Assembly (NCBI GenBank): GCA_036924285.1
Contig: JAYKYS010000014.1
Coordinates: 11,284,001-11,348,000 of the forward strand
Length of the DNA: 64,000 bases
Origin: Asterella californica
Lineage: Eukaryota; Streptophyta; Marchantiopsida; Marchantiales; Aytoniaceae
Direction: 5' to 3'
Position 1 is the first letter of the stretch. The number at the start of each line of letters is the position of its first letter. The notes under the pieces were generated by a model that saw only the letters and a program-made list of their open reading frames with translations, ran no database searches and was not told the origin of the DNA. Of this stretch, positions 12,436 to 25,291 are shown in pieces. The position numbers and the translations under genes were made by a program.

Positions 12436-13325
12436 ACTACTACTAGGTGGTCTCTTACTCCCATTCTTCCGCTTGCTCCTTTTGAAAAGTGAGGAAGCGA
12501 CTTTGTTGGACCAATCGCTCCGGTAGCTAGAAGAACACGAGCACGGTACATCTTAATAGCTACAGATTACACCACGAAGATGGTAGAAGGCGAAGCCACA
12601 AGGAAGAACGACGATGCAGTGGTGGTCAAGTTTCTCTGGCACAACATCATCACTCGCTACGGATGCCCGCTGGAACTAGTATCAGATAGAGGTACTCATT
12701 TTCTAAATGAGACTATTTCTTTCATGACCCAGTACTTCAGGATAAAGCATCGGAAGACGACACCGTACAACCCGAAAGTTAACGGACTGACAGAGAAGTC
12801 GAATGGTCTTCTTTGTAATATTCTGAATAAGGTAACCGTTAATCATGCGTATGGCTGGGACACGAAGCTACCATTTGTGTTATGAGCTTTTAGGATTTCT
12901 CCTAAGGTCACCATCCAAAAGACACCCTTCTACCTAATTTATGAGATGACACATGTTGTTCCCATCGAGTTAGAGGTCTCTACTTACATGTTAACCGTTA
13001 TCGAACGCATGGAAGAAGAGGAAAGCCAAGAACATCGTCTTATGAACTTTGTGGAGTTTGAAGAAGACAGGAATGCAGCTTTGGAGAAGACTTACGAGGT
13101 ACAAGCACAACGCAATGTTAACTATGATGGCAAGCTGAAAAAGGTGATTGTCGCAGATGGAGACTTGGTTCTTCTGTATGACAACATGCATCTCAAATTC
13201 CCTAGATGGATCCTTACCGAGTCTTGGAGGTCTTCAACAATGGCTCTTTACAGCTGGAAGAGTTAGATGGTACGTTGATGACCACCCGCGTTAATGGATG
13301 GCGTGTCAAGAAATATTGGGCGTAA
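12436..13325 (+). pseudogene. Ty3/gypsy integrase fragment between the LTRs
   Basis: Reading starts with SDFVGPIAPV (the first catalytic Asp region), continues RYILIATDYTTKMVE, then LVSDRGTHFLNE (second Asp) and TPYNPKVNGLTEKSN, where the catalytic Glu is in the TEKSN block. After about 12880 the integrase C-terminal part follows in other frames: TPFYLIYEMT, SQEHRLMNFVEFEEDRNA, VNYDGKLKKVIVADGDLVLLYD, then a shifted frame ending VNGWRVKKYWA and a stop at about 13323. Everything upstream in pol (protease, RT, RNase H, zinc finger) and all of gag are missing. An in-frame TGA and at least two frame changes make it non-functional. Confidence 0.85.
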
Positions 13326-13397
13326 GAAAAAGTGCTGATGTTTGCGGGGACGTAAATATGTGAGGGTGGACGTATGTGGGGTCCATAATTTACAGGA

Positions 13398-13929
13398 TGT
13401 ACAAATTTTTGAAATTTTTGAAGATAATAACATGTCTGTGTAATTAAAATAACCTTGTTGCTTAAGATTACATCTTGCTTAGAAGAAAGATGGTCTTAAG
13501 AACTTTTTGTAAGAGAAGTAGACTTCTTCCGAAGGCGGAAGGAAGGCATCTTCCGAGAAGACGTCTTTCCGACCAGGTCTTCGAAAGACGAAAGACGAAA
13601 AAAAAGACGAAAGACAGATGCAGAAGATGGTGACTGGACCTTGGGGACACCAACCACGTGTCACATCACCGCGGGAGAGTGGGTACTACCTAGTAGTGGG
13701 TGAATCGGAATTACCAAGACATTATCCTAAAACACGTGGAAGAAACGGACGAGGCGCATTAGCGTAATCAATCGCTTGCTTCTCACAGTGAAGGACGTCT
13801 GTGTTTTGAGAAGCCGGTTGTCATCGAGGTGTCGAATTGGACTTGGAAACAAGGAGAGTGTAATTGAGAACTCAAAGAACCGAATTGAGGTTAGAGAGAG
13901 AGAGGACGATTTTGTGAGAGCTGGAAGCA
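13398..13929 (+). repeat. LTR 2 of Ty3/gypsy element A
   Basis: Direct copy of 11902-12435, from TGTACAAATTTTTG to GCTGGAAGCA. Unlike a normal 3' LTR it is followed by leader and gag-like sequence (13930-17450), so it seems to be shared between a deleted upstream element and a truncated downstream one. Confidence 0.8.
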
Positions 13930-16900
13930 CAGTCGAGCTGAAGGAATCATTTTGGATTCTAGGAAGCAGACATTGAGGGTAGATTAGAGAAGTCTCCAAA
14001 GAAGAGAAGGATCGATTGCAGCAACAGAGGAGTGCAGCTCAAGATTGACGACAAGAGCAGGTTTGTGAGATCGCATTGGAGCTGAGATTGAGTCCGGAAG
14101 CGCGCAGAAGACTGAAGACGCACTAGAAGTAGCCAGAAGCTGTACTGAGGTTCTTCTCGTGTTCTTTCTCCTTCCCACCGCTTCCACCTCTGATTTGATG
14201 TTCCCCGTGCTTCTCCGCTCATTTGCAGGAAGCCCATCGATCGATTCTCCTACCTTGAAATTTCCTCTGTGAGAATTGGGCGCGGAAGCGCTGTCCAATT
14301 TCCGACAGCCGTCTTCTCACTTCTTCCTAAGTTGCAATCGAGCTTCCTCATCTCTCATTCTTAAATTCGATCATCTGATTGTCAATTTCTTTATTCTACC
14401 ACACCTTTGTTCTCGAACCCATGGACAAAAGACGCTTCCGAAGATCTGAACATCTTTGGAAGACGCTTCTGAATGTCTAAACGTCTTCGGAAGACGACTG
14501 TGTTCAATTCGTATCGAGATTGGATTGGATTGGTTTTGTGTTGAGAGAGACTTGGTACGAATCTTGAGTGACTTGGTGAGTTGATTGTTGTTTCGAATAG
14601 CTGGAAGTTGGGAATCAAGTATGCGCCTCCCGATCTTCCGAGCTTCTCAAATCCACATCTTCCTAGAGAGACTAGAAGGTTGGAAAGGCTGGCAGAATGC
14701 ACGAGAAGACGTGAGGGTCCTTTATGGGTCTCTTCTGTCTGACCCATAGCAGCCTATTCCTTCTTCTTCCCGAACTTAGAAGAGAGTTGTGAGAAGTCTT
14801 GCTGACATAATTTGGAGAGAATGGTCGAGGGTCATATCTTCTTGTCATGCAGTAAGCTTTTTTGTGAGAGATAAGGAGTCAGAAAAACAGAGTATGGATG
14901 TTTCGTGTCTGTTGTGAGGTTAGATTGCATGTCGGAAGACGAGGACAGGTGAGACCAGTGATGGGAAGCCTGGCTGCGAAAAGTCTTCTGAGTACGTCAG
15001 TTAATCAGAAGCTGTCCCTTCCTGTTCCTGGAGGTCACTGTCATAGCAGGAGCTCGCGGTCATCTTTTGAACTTTTCGTACATTCTTCTTCTCACATGTC
15101 TTGTATCTTTTGTTAAGAAGTAGGATGAAATGCAAGATGATCTTCTTGGTAATCCATGTGATGCCTTGCTTAGTTAGGATTGTTTAGATATAGCTCGAAA
15201 GACGAGAGGTACTTAAGAAGCACTGGTAGAATCTCGGAAGACGGAATAGTTGTCTTTTGGAAGACTAGATTCGTCTTCTGAGAGTGGACGCTAGACTGTG
15301 AGGACTTGGGAAGGACTGAGCCTTCGACTCACAACAAGTACGTGTGGCTTAGTGTAACAGAGGCTCGAAGCATGTCGATGCATCCTCGAGGGTTGGTGTT
15401 GTCGACAGCAGAGTTGGTAGAGATCAAACCCTTCATCAAGGAGTTGGATCTCGACTTTTTCTTGTGGGACTGGAATCTCGCGGACCAGGGTCTTCTAGAG
15501 GAAGTTTGGACAGCAATGCCTCCTCGCAACCTTGTACCTGCGAAGGCAGGAGTAGCTCGTGGAAGACCATCTTCTTAGACGACGGAGTGGTGGCACATGA
15601 CCTTTCACAGCTCAGAATCAGAGAACCGAGGGTACGAGCTCGAGAAAAAGATCTTACCCATGATCTCGGAGAAGTGGCATGTGCCTAGAAGCACGACTTG
15701 CCTCTTCCTAGAAGATAGACAGGGAAGGAATGGGTGGAAGGTAGAAGCATACCGGGAGCCGCGGAAGCGTCTTCTGGCGAAGCTATTTCTTCACCTCTTT
15801 CCCAAGGGTAAAGCACAGAAGACGAGATACCTTGGAGATCAGGACGTGGAGTTCTTGGAAGCCATCTAGGAGGGGCTGTCTATCAATTGGGGTGCCTTTT
15901 TCCACGCTTACGTTCAAGCAGAGTTGGTGTACTTGGGCACCCCAGCAGGAGGACACCTCACTCTGTTCTTCTATTATCTGTACGTGTCTAAAGGGGACTT
16001 GACAGAAGATCAATTGACGAGGTATGAGCCAAAAGGACAGTGCGAGGTGAAGGAAGCGACCTCGGGAGAAGACGACCGAGCAACAGCCGCAACTCCCCCT
16101 CCCACTTTAGTACTTCAGACGAGACCGGGCACTCATCAGAAGACGCTTCTGGTGTGAGAAGACGACTCCAGCGGTACGGAAGACGCGTCATCGTCGAGGA
16201 AGATGGGGCCTAGGAGTGTGTCTAGGGAGAGCACATCTTTCTTCATCATTCATTCTAAGTCGGAGTCGGACACATAGGAGGAGACGCTGAGCACCAGAAC
16301 TGCATAGAAGACAGCTTTTGCAACTATAAGGAGTCTTTCGAAGACTCCAGAAGCCGACGTATGCGTCAACATCCCAGCTGCGACTCGGGGAAGCGCAACG
16401 AAAAGAACCGCTCCTGCAGTGAAAAGAGATCTTCCACCTCCTGGAAGATAAAGAAGACACCTCCGATCGGATTGTGGAGATGAATTTGTCTTCCGCGAGA
16501 AGAAGGTTGGAGGAATTCAGTGCCTTCTTCCACTCTGAGATCCAGCCAGCCATGGAGTTTGTGGAGAAGCGCGTGATGGCTCAGGAGAAGCCACTGCAAC
16601 CTGGATTCGGTCTGTGCACCTTGATGCAGCAAGAAGATGTCCAGAAGAAGGTGGACGCATTGGAAGCCAACCTCCGCACCACGGAGAAGCTTGCGGCAAA
16701 GTATAAGGTAGAAGCAGCCGCTTCTGCCAAGGAGTCAGCACAGTTGAGGAAGAGCAACCAAGAGTTGCAGGCACGTCTACAGCAGCGTGACCAGGAGGTT
16801 CTGCGGATCAGAGGTAAGATCACCTCTCTCGTAGAAGAGAAGACGACATGGAGGGCACCGCGGGAAGCCATAGAAGCACAGGTTGCAGCAGAGAAGACGC

Positions 16901-17570
16901 AGCGGGAAGAAGTAGAAGCCCGAACAAATGGACTCATGACGTAGTCGGTGGAAGCACTTCGCAAGAAGTTCAACTTCATCGCAGGTATGAAGCTTCTCAC
17001 CCTAGCTAGAGAGTGGGATGACGATTCCAGAGTAATGTTAGTGGAGTGCAAGAACATCATGTTTCGCTACCTGGATCGGTAGATTGAGGGCATGAAGACA
17101 CTTTACGATCTTCCTCGTCACGACCAGCAGCTACATCTTCTCATGCTCCAAGACCAGCGATTGGGACAGATTTGGAGAAGGAGGAGTTCAACCTCGCTAT
17201 CCACTTGGTAGTGACAGCGCTGGAAGCCGAGAAGACCGTGAAAGACGCCTCGGAAGACAAGGTATATTTTGGAAGACAAGAAGTAGAGTTGTCTTCCCAA
17301 GTGTTTCGAGTGGAGGAGGTGACTTCCTCGGACCACTGCGAAGTCACCCCAGCTCGCAATGTCGAACCAGTGCTACAGAAGAGCGAGGAAGCGCAGGTGG
17401 ACTCAGCTTCTCAGAGGACGCTTGCGTCTTCCGAAGCCGTCTCAGAAGAGTAAGCCACGAACAGAGAAGAGGAAGCCACCTCAATCACACTCGAGGTACT
17501 CGCAGGACTTCCCACCTTATCAGAAGCCGAATTAGGAGTTCATGTATGAGTAGATCAGGAGGGGATCACA
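13930..17570 (+). mobile_element. Leader and gag remnant downstream of LTR 2
   Basis: No LTR follows this block and no pol is present. After a leader of about 1.4 kb, coding remnants occur in several frames. Near 15306-15578 there is a frame with ELDLDFFLWDW and EEVWTAMPPRNLVPAKAGV. At 15597-16157 another frame carries EKWHVP, DVEFLEAI, WGAFFHAYVQAELVYLGTPAG. At 16474-16944 a coiled-coil-like stretch follows (EANLRTTEKLAAKYK, ELQARLQQRDQEVL), continuing to 17453. This arrangement resembles plant gypsy gag or capsid-like proteins with a coiled-coil tail. Numerous frame changes show decay. GAAGAC hexamers are frequent in all frames. Confidence 0.6.
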
Positions 17571-17782
17571 CCCAGCGAATTAGAGTAGGCAGCAAGTTAA
17601 GAAGACAGTTGACTTGTCTAATTTTGGTAAGAGTCGAAATTTGCTATCTTAAGAAGTGACAGTTTTTCTGATAAAATTAGCTAACTGTCCATGTGGGAGA
17701 GTAGGCATCACTCTTCGAAACATATCCACGTTGCCAAGTGCTGGTGTTTCCAAAGTCCTTTCGTCGAAGATGGCAGCACTTT

Positions 17783-18492
17783 TCATCTTCGCCTCCGAAC
17801 TACTAAGCTCAACGGTCTCCTTCTTAGTACCTTAACATTCTTTCTCGTCTTCGGCTTCTCTTGAGACGTAGTAGGAAGGCTCCTCTTCCTCTTGCTCCTA
17901 CACTTCTCCTGATCTTCACCCAAAACTGGTACGTCATCCGCTGGTTGCGCACCCTCATTTGTAACTTCTTCTGCTGCTAGGACCTTCGGCAAAAACTCCA
18001 CTTGATGTGCATCTTCGGTTGGTGCCTTCTCTTCGTCTAGTCGAACGGACGAACGGTCTTCGTCTTTATATTCTTCGTCTTCGTCTAGACCAAACTCCAG
18101 CTGCTTCGCCTCATTCTCATTCAGCCAACCCATTTCGAAGTGGAAGACAGAGACAAAACCACCCAAGTAAACATAATCCGGTTTGGTCCACAATCGCTGC
18201 ACTTCGTCGTGGAAGATCTTCATCTAGTGAGCTCTCTTCTCCACGAATATGTTTTCAAAGAAACAAACCTCCACATTGACAAGTATGCCACTCTCTTCAG
18301 ACTAAAGATCAGCATCACAGCTTCGGCGATCTCCTTCTGCACTGTGTCCTTGTAATCCGTCAACTTGTATCCATTCGTTGAATGAATTGAGGTGGCGAAG
18401 AGCTCTCTGTAGTCCTTCTCTTCGATTGCGTGCATCTTCAACGACACATGGTCAAAGAGCATATCTCTCTTTTCACCAGCTTCGTCCAACAA
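17783..18492 (-). pseudogene. Broken hypothetical coding region, acidic and coiled-coil-like
   Basis: Two overlapping minus-strand frames (18492-18220 and 18223-17783) join through an overlapping ATGA. The first has MLFDHVSLKMHAIEEKDYREL and DYKDTVQKEIAEAVM; the second has LWTKPDYVYLGGFVSVFHFEMGW, then an acidic stretch (FGLDEDEEYKDED) and a basic C terminus. I do not recognise the family. The position among retroelement debris, the broken frame and the CTTCG-rich composition suggest it is part of a mobile element, perhaps gag-like, rather than a host gene. Confidence 0.35.
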
Positions 18493-19279
18493 GACCTTCG
18501 TCTAATTCTCCACTGTCTAGTTTCTTTGCTTTGCATATCCGTCTTCAACCGCATGGTCTTCACACTTTCGGATCTGGCTGATGAACTTGTCAAAAACTCA
18601 GGTCCAACCTCTCCACGTCAAGAAGCTTAAACCTAACTCCTTCAACTTCGGCCGAAGGTGCCGAAGTTCATCTTGGTTCAACTCAAAGACTATGATCCTC
18701 GGTAACTTTAACGTTACCGACATCGTACTCTACGAAGATAGCCGAATTTGCTCTAACGGGATAGACATCGTCTGAATGTACTAAACTTCGCCTGGGGTAG
18801 ACTTTGCTTGAATGTGATAGACTTCACTTGAACTATCTGTCCGAGAACAGAAAATCACGGTGCTCTAAAAATGAATTTGAATAATGAACCGATTTTTTGA
18901 GTATATACTTGGTTCAAACGTCTCACATGTGTCGACGTCGCTTCTCATTCATCGCTATAGGCCTGACAAGGGAGTGTGCATACTCTCTTCGTCTTCGTCC
19001 CTAGTGGTTCTTGTCGCTCTTTGGTAAGGTAGTCTACCCTAACCTACTATACTTTGTAGTGCTCCTCTACGAATTCTACTAACTGCTCTTGAAGAGACTT
19101 GAAGTCTTCCTTCAAGTCATCTTCTATCTATAGAGATCTTCCTGTGAAGGTCTTATTCTGAAGAGTTCCTCTTCTCTAGAATTCTCTTCTCTCGAAGACT
19201 CTTCTTAAGAAGACTGTTCTCTTCACAAATGATCTTCTTCACTAAAATTGAACTATTCTTCTTCTAACTTCATTGAAAC

Positions 19280-20245
19280 TTCTACATTTCAAACATATTC
19301 TATCAAAAATTGGAAAAGTGAGCTCTACATTGAGTTTGACAAACCATTCGAGGTGCACACGAACGTGAGCGACTATGCGATTTATGGAGTGTGGTGCAAG
19401 ATGAAAAACTTGTAGCGTATGAAAGCAAGAAGTTATATGAGACGGAGAGTTGATGACCGACACATGAGAAGGAACTGTTTGTGGTGGTTTATTGCTTGAG
19501 GAAATGGCAGCATTACTTAGGACTTCATAAAATCCAAGTGTATACTGATAATATTTCGCTCAAGTACTATAGGACACAAGATCGAGGTGACGCCAAAGCA
19601 ATTAGTGGCATGATACCTTGGCGCTCATGAATGTGAAATTGATCCACAAAGCGAGAAAGGACATGTGGTTCTGGACGCTTTGAGTCGCAAGAAGGAATAA
19701 TCTTTCATCATCGATACACACATCTTGTTAAGAGACACATCTGCGAGCTATGTCTCCTAACAAGCGAGGAGTGAAGTTGCAAAACATGCAGTTGAGATCT
19801 AGATTACTCATGTTCAAACAAACTCGGATTTATGTGAGACAAGAAAAACTTATGACTAAGTTGCTTAAAGAGTCTAATGATGCGTCATTATCAGTCATAA
19901 AGGAGACAAGTTCACTTTAGCAATAATCGCTAAAAAGTTTTATTGGCCTAGTACATGAAAGACTGCGTTGCACACTTTGAGAAAACATGCGTTACATGTC
20001 AAACAAACTGGATTTCTTATGAGAAGAAACAAGGGTCACGTCATCTTTTGTCGATTCCAGCCAGACCTTGGGAAAGCATCAGCATCGACCTCATTACGTC
20101 TCTATCTGACTCAAACAGATACAATGCAACCTTTGTGATAGTTGACCGGTTTAGCGAACTAGAAAGTAATGCCGTTCCTTTGTGGTTGAACCTCGGGAGG
20201 ATGTTGTCGACTGAGTGTTTTACTTTACATGTATACATGGTGTGA
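19280..20245 (+). pseudogene. Ty3/gypsy RNase H to integrase fragment
   Basis: The plus strand preserves, across frame changes and stops, an RNase H region (FDKPFEVHTN, DYAIYGV, then HEKELFVVVYCLRKWQHYLG and YTDNISLKYY), the linker leading to DALSRKKE, and the start of integrase (IAKKFYWP, CHTC-type cysteines near 19990, then DLITSL and VDRFSELE). It is cut off at 20248 by the 5' LTR of the next element, so it is probably the host of a nested insertion. All blocks are broken. Confidence 0.75.
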
Positions 20246-20248
20246 AGT

Positions 20249-21778
20249 TGTCGTGCCGTGGACCAGCTCCTGTTTGAAAATCAAATTTCCACCATTCTCA
20301 CTCCAAAGACGCTTCTAGGATTAAAAATGAGCTTTTTACACAACTTCAGATCTTCATTTTATTACATCAACTAGTAGAACTTGTTGTGAGCTTTCCATGG
20401 ACATTTCCTCTACTTCATTTGGACGCATAGTGGTAAAGTTACAAGACTCGGAAGATGAGAAAATCAAGTTACACGTTAGCTTACTATTGCACGTGTGATC
20501 TATCGACAGACGATTCGGAAGATTGAGAGGTCCAATGCAAATGCGCAAGACATTATTGGGTTCAGATCTATGCAGGCTATGCAATGATTAAGACGGTTAG
20601 TGAAGAGATGGATCGAGGAATCTATTCTTGGAGAAATTGACACGTAAGGAGAGGATTTGGAGTGATTAAGTGACATGTGAAGGAGAGTTGGTCCGTTCGG
20701 ACCATTTCAGAGTCCAAACTTGCTTTCCTTGGAACCATCAGGATCAGAACTTCGAGTTCTTCAAGAAATTGAAGACGATACAAAATTCATCAAGTGATTT
20801 GGGAGTTCTGAGTGAAATTGGCTCGCAAGGAAGCACTACGTCAGTTTTTCATCGTCTATGATATGAGGTTGAGTTGTTCTTCGCGATCAATGAGTCAAGC
20901 TCTTCGTTCTTGGTGCGTATGCGATAAAGGAGTCTTTACTTACACATAGGAGAAGATCGTATGTGGATTGGATTGTTGGTTTGGGTGTGGTGAGCGAGTT
21001 TGAGCCATAGGGAGTCGATTTATGTCAGATTTTTGCTTCTTGCGACCAAATTTCTTGTGTGGTTTCGTGAGAGAAACTCCAGACAACTTGTTTGGAGTCT
21101 TGTTGGGTTCAAGATAGCTAGATCTACCTACAAGAAAAGATGGATCTTAGATCACGCGATTCGTTTGGACGGTGTGCGTGATTCTAAGCCGCAAGAATGA
21201 GTTTTTGGAGGTTCGATATCTCAGCTGACGGGAGTCGGATTTGGGAGTTCTTGAGGTCAACAGAGTCAAGAAAGAAGGCCTTACCGACATCTGAATATCA
21301 TTTGGTGAAAGAAGGAAGTTCGCATATAAGTCTTTTTTGGTTCTTTCGCTACGATTTTCATCCTTTTGAGTTCGAGAAATCTAGTTGGTTATGTACAACT
21401 TGTGGTAGCTAGCTTTAGCTAAGGGCTTGTACATGGACGTGGTTTTGACTTGGGTTTGAATCGTGTGACATTGGTGCAGCTCTTTTTGTTAACAAATGGA
21501 TGTTTCTCTTGCTTTGAGCTACACTTCGATAGTTTGGATCCGGGTTGAGATTCACGGGTTCATTTTAGAGAAGTTGGTGTAAATTACAGACCGCTCAGGT
21601 TTGTTTCTCTGTTTTGCATTCTTAGAGAAGAAGAATCAAGAGTGTATATAAAGTAGGAGTTCGTATATCTTGTGACGCTTGTTCTCGTGGTTGTTTCTCT
21701 TTGTCTTCTCTCCGTTCGAACATCTCCACAGTCAAGAACTTCACTTTTTCATGGACAACTTTCACGCAAAATCCGACA
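20249..21778 (+). repeat. 5' LTR of element B
   Basis: Starts TGTCGTGCCGTGGAC and ends AAAATCCGACA. Shares long blocks with 23948-25291, such as TTTTTACACAACTT and GAGAAGATCGTATGTGGATT. A TGGTGGTGAAC sequence a few bases after its end could be the primer binding site, though I cannot assign the tRNA. Confidence 0.75.
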
Positions 21779-22119
21779 TGAAATGGTGGTGAACTCGACA
21801 TGAAGGTCCGACGTAGAGATTTTTGTGTGTTGGAACTTGGAAGAAGAGATCAACAATCATGAACGAGGATGAAGATGGATATGGTTGTTTGGGAGGATGT
21901 TGTGGACTTGGGATGATATATATGTAGAAGGTTTGGGATCATGAGAGGATGGGAGGAAGGGATGAGCTATGACTATGGACGAGATGAACGGATCAGAAGG
22001 GATACCTGGGTGCAGTTGGATGTCGCAACTGCACGATTGTTTCAAGCCTTCACGCTGTTTTGCGACAAGAGCAAAGTAATCAACAAAAAGAGACTATGAG
22101 GACGAAATCACTTTGAAGG

Positions 22120-23512
22120 GTGATCGACAAGCTCGATCTATTTGATGAGAGAGACATCTCAAAGTACTTGAGATGTTATAAGACGACGATGGATTTGGAT
22201 CAAGTATCGAAGCAAGAGATGATCAAGATATTCAAACTCGCTGCGGTGCTTGAGATAAAGGAGCATGTGAAGAGTCAAACAAAGCGTTTTGAGAAGAATT
22301 AAATATTTCTTGGGAAATTCAGATCGAGTAACCAAGAAATCATTTTTGGAATGGGTTAACCGATCCAGCAAAAGTTTACAGCCTATAGAGTTGTTAGAGG
22401 AGTTTGAGAGACAATTCTCTCAACTATCTCGAGTGGATAAGTTAAACTTGGAGATCTACAAGATGGAGCTGTTTCTTCAAGCTACGGATGAACCATGGCA
22501 AGAACAGTTGGAATTACTTCTGGAGGATGGAGAGGAAGAAGAAGGGTTGACAAGGAATTGAGAGGTTGTGCATGAAGGGGTTTAACTTCTTGTCAAACAA
22601 AGATATACAAGGGAAAGAGTTACAAGGATTTCATCTGTATCGCTGACTATCACACCATTTCGGATAATATTTGAGGTTCAACCTCTAGTTGTGATTGTAG
22701 GGGAGAAAGATCGAACCATCAAAGACCTACGACAAAGGATGCAAGATCTACAAGCTAAGGTTACCAGGTTGGAGGATAAGAGAGTTGACCAAGACAGAAC
22801 TTGTATCCGAACCAGCTTGGATACATCAGTGTATGTGGTGTGATGGTACTGACCATCAACGGAACAATTGCATCGACTTTACAGAGTCCTTGCAACAAGA
22901 GGTTTTTTCTTGAGAGGATGGAAATGTTGAGTTCAGAAGTACAAGTACTATCCTTCAAGCCAACGTTAATAAAGGAGGGATGAAGAAGTTGGTGGATGAT
23001 TACTTTGCAGCTTCGATAGCTACAAGCTATGGTGCTAGGATGGAAGAGATTAAACATGATCTCCATAAGAATGATTTGGATGACCACGTGGATCCAAGCG
23101 AGCTCAAGTTGGATACTGCATCACAATGTAGAGCGAGAAAAAGAGACAAGAAGAGACTTCTTCAGAGAAGCAAGCTAAGGAGGATAAAGTTCAACAAGAA
23201 ACGATTATTTCTGAATTGGCAATGGAGGATGATCCTTCACAATCGGAGGAAATCGTTGGGGTATAGACAATGGACATGGGTGATCTGGTTGCATGCAAAC
23301 AACAACCAGATATTGGGATGATGATGGAGGATGTGAAGAGAGATTGGGAGGAGCGCATTCGAGATGTCAAGATTGGGTTCATATCACATGAGATCTTGGG
23401 TGTGATTACAAGAGAAGTCTATGATGTCAACATTGACATCATCAAGGACGAACGATATACTGAGAGTAAAGAAGAGTGGACAAATGCTCTCAATGCTACA
23501 GATATAAGATGA
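22120..23512 (+). pseudogene. Gag-like coding remnant of element B
   Basis: Frame 22120-22302 reads IDKLDLFDERDISKYLRCYKT-type sequence, and 22289-22561 reads SDRVTKKSFLEWV, LLEEFERQFSQLSRVDKL and ELELLLEDGEEEEGLTRN, which matches the capsid region typical of plant Ty3/gypsy gag. Later frames (22980-23100 MKKLVDDYFAASIA; 23200-23512 MEDVKRDWEERIRDV and VYDVNIDIIKDERYTESKEEW) continue the same protein. Several stops and frame changes separate the pieces. No zinc knuckle could be seen. Confidence 0.6.
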
Positions 23513-23947
23513 TGGGTAAGGATGGCTTACATGAGAAAAACCATTGCTGAACGTGATTAGGTTGAGAGAATGATGCTTGGGAGATTGTAAAGATTTACAA
23601 AAGAGAAGAGATCAAGGAGGATGATGGTTGAGGAGGATATCATTGTACAATGAGACAATGATGGTTGCGATTGAGGATTTTTGCAGCAGTGTGGTTCTTC
23701 TTCTTCAGAAAATAAAAAAGAGGAGATGGATACGAAAGATGACATGTACAGGTTTGAGGTTGAGGGTTACAATCTGGATACATGGTGATAATTGGAATGA
23801 CTGATGATGTCTATTACGACACTAGGTCACAAACTCGACGGTGGAGTTCTACTGGAGTAGATGGAAGATATTTCTATGGTATGATGATTTACTCCTTCTA
23901 TGTCTTCGAATGCATATTGAAAGATGTGTAGATTTAGAGATGGTGGA

Positions 23948-25291
23948 TGTCGTGTCGTGGACAAGCTCCTACATGAAAATCAAATTTTGGCCGTTGTCAC
24001 ACCAAAGACGTTCATAGGACTAAAAACGGACTTTTTACACAACTTTGGATCTTCATTTTCACTACATCAACTGGTGGAATTTGTTGTCAGCTTTTCATAG
24101 ACACTTCGTCTACTTCATTTGGACGCTTAGTGGTAAAGTTACAAGACTCGAAAGATGGGAAAATCAAACTACACCCTAGTTTACTATTGTTGACTGGGTA
24201 TTTACGGTTCCTGACGCTATACTAAAGACGCATCTGCTTGTTCATTATCTGGAAAATCTTCACGTACAGCAACTGATGTAAGGGAGCAGCTTAAAGGGTT
24301 AGCTTGCACTTGCGACCTATCGGCGGACAGTTCGAGAGATTAGGAGGTCTAATGCAAACGCGCAAGACGTCATTGGGTTCATATCTATGTAGGCTATGCA
24401 CTGGTTACGACGAGTTCGTGAAGAGACAGATTGAGGAATCTGTTCTAGGAGAAATTGAGACACAAGGAGAGGATTTGGAGTGCTTCAGTGACATGTGAAG
24501 GAGAGTTGGACCTTTCAAGCCATTCCGAAGTCCAAACTTGCTGTCCTTGGATCCATCAGGATCATAACGCCAAGTTGTTCAAGAAATTGAAGAGGATACA
24601 AAATTTCATCAAACGATTTGGGAGTTCTTGATGAAATTGGCTCGCAAGGAAGCGCTTACGTCAGTTTTTTATTGCCTGCGACTTGAGGTTGGGTTGTTCT
24701 TCGCGATCAGTGAGCTAAGCTCTTCGTTCTTGGAGCGTATACGATCAAGGAGTCTTTACTTACGCATAGGAGAAGATCGTATGTGGATTATATTGTTGGG
24801 TTGAGTGTGGTGAGCAAGTTTGCGTCGTAAGGAGTCAATTATAGTCAGTTTTTTTGCTTCATGCGATCAAATTTCTTGTGTGGTTTCGTGAGGGGAACTC
24901 CAAACAACTTGTTTGGAGTCTCGTTGGGTTCAGGATAGCTAGATCTACCTACCAGAGAAGACGGATCTCAGATCATATGATTCGTTTGGACGGTGCGCGT
25001 GATTCTAAACCACATGAAGAAGTTTTTGAAGGTTCAATCACCTGCGACCAAAAATTGACGGTATCTCGGCTGTCGAGAGTCGGATTTGGGAGTTCTTGAG
25101 ACCGCTTAGGTTTGTTTCTCTGTTTTGCATTCTTAGAGAAGAAGAATCCGGAGTGTATGTAAAGTAGGAGTTGATATATCTTGTGATGCTTGTTCTCGTG
25201 ATTGTTTCTTTCTGTCTTGTCGCCGTTCGATACACTACATCTCCACAGTAGGAACTTCATATTTTCTTGGGCAACCTCGTAAAATCTGACA
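23948..25291 (+). repeat. 3' LTR of element B
   Basis: Starts TGTCGTGTCGTGGAC and ends AAAATCTGACA. It is preceded by GAGATGGTGGA, a possible weak polypurine tract. It lacks some blocks found in the 5' copy (21236-21590) and contains others of its own. Confidence 0.75.

Larger units (their letters stand above)
20249..25291 (+). mobile_element. LTR retrotransposon B, gag-only (non-autonomous)
   Basis: Direct repeats of about 1.5 kb (20249-21778) and 1.3 kb (23948-25291) begin TGTCGTG and end with AATCYGACA. The intervening 2.2 kb has only gag-like coding. RT, RNase H or integrase blocks are absent, so the element depended on a helper. No target duplication is visible (GAAGT before, CGATA after). 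LTR copies differ by many substitutions and indels, so the insertion is old. It sits at the broken end of a gypsy pol fragment. Confidence 0.75.
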
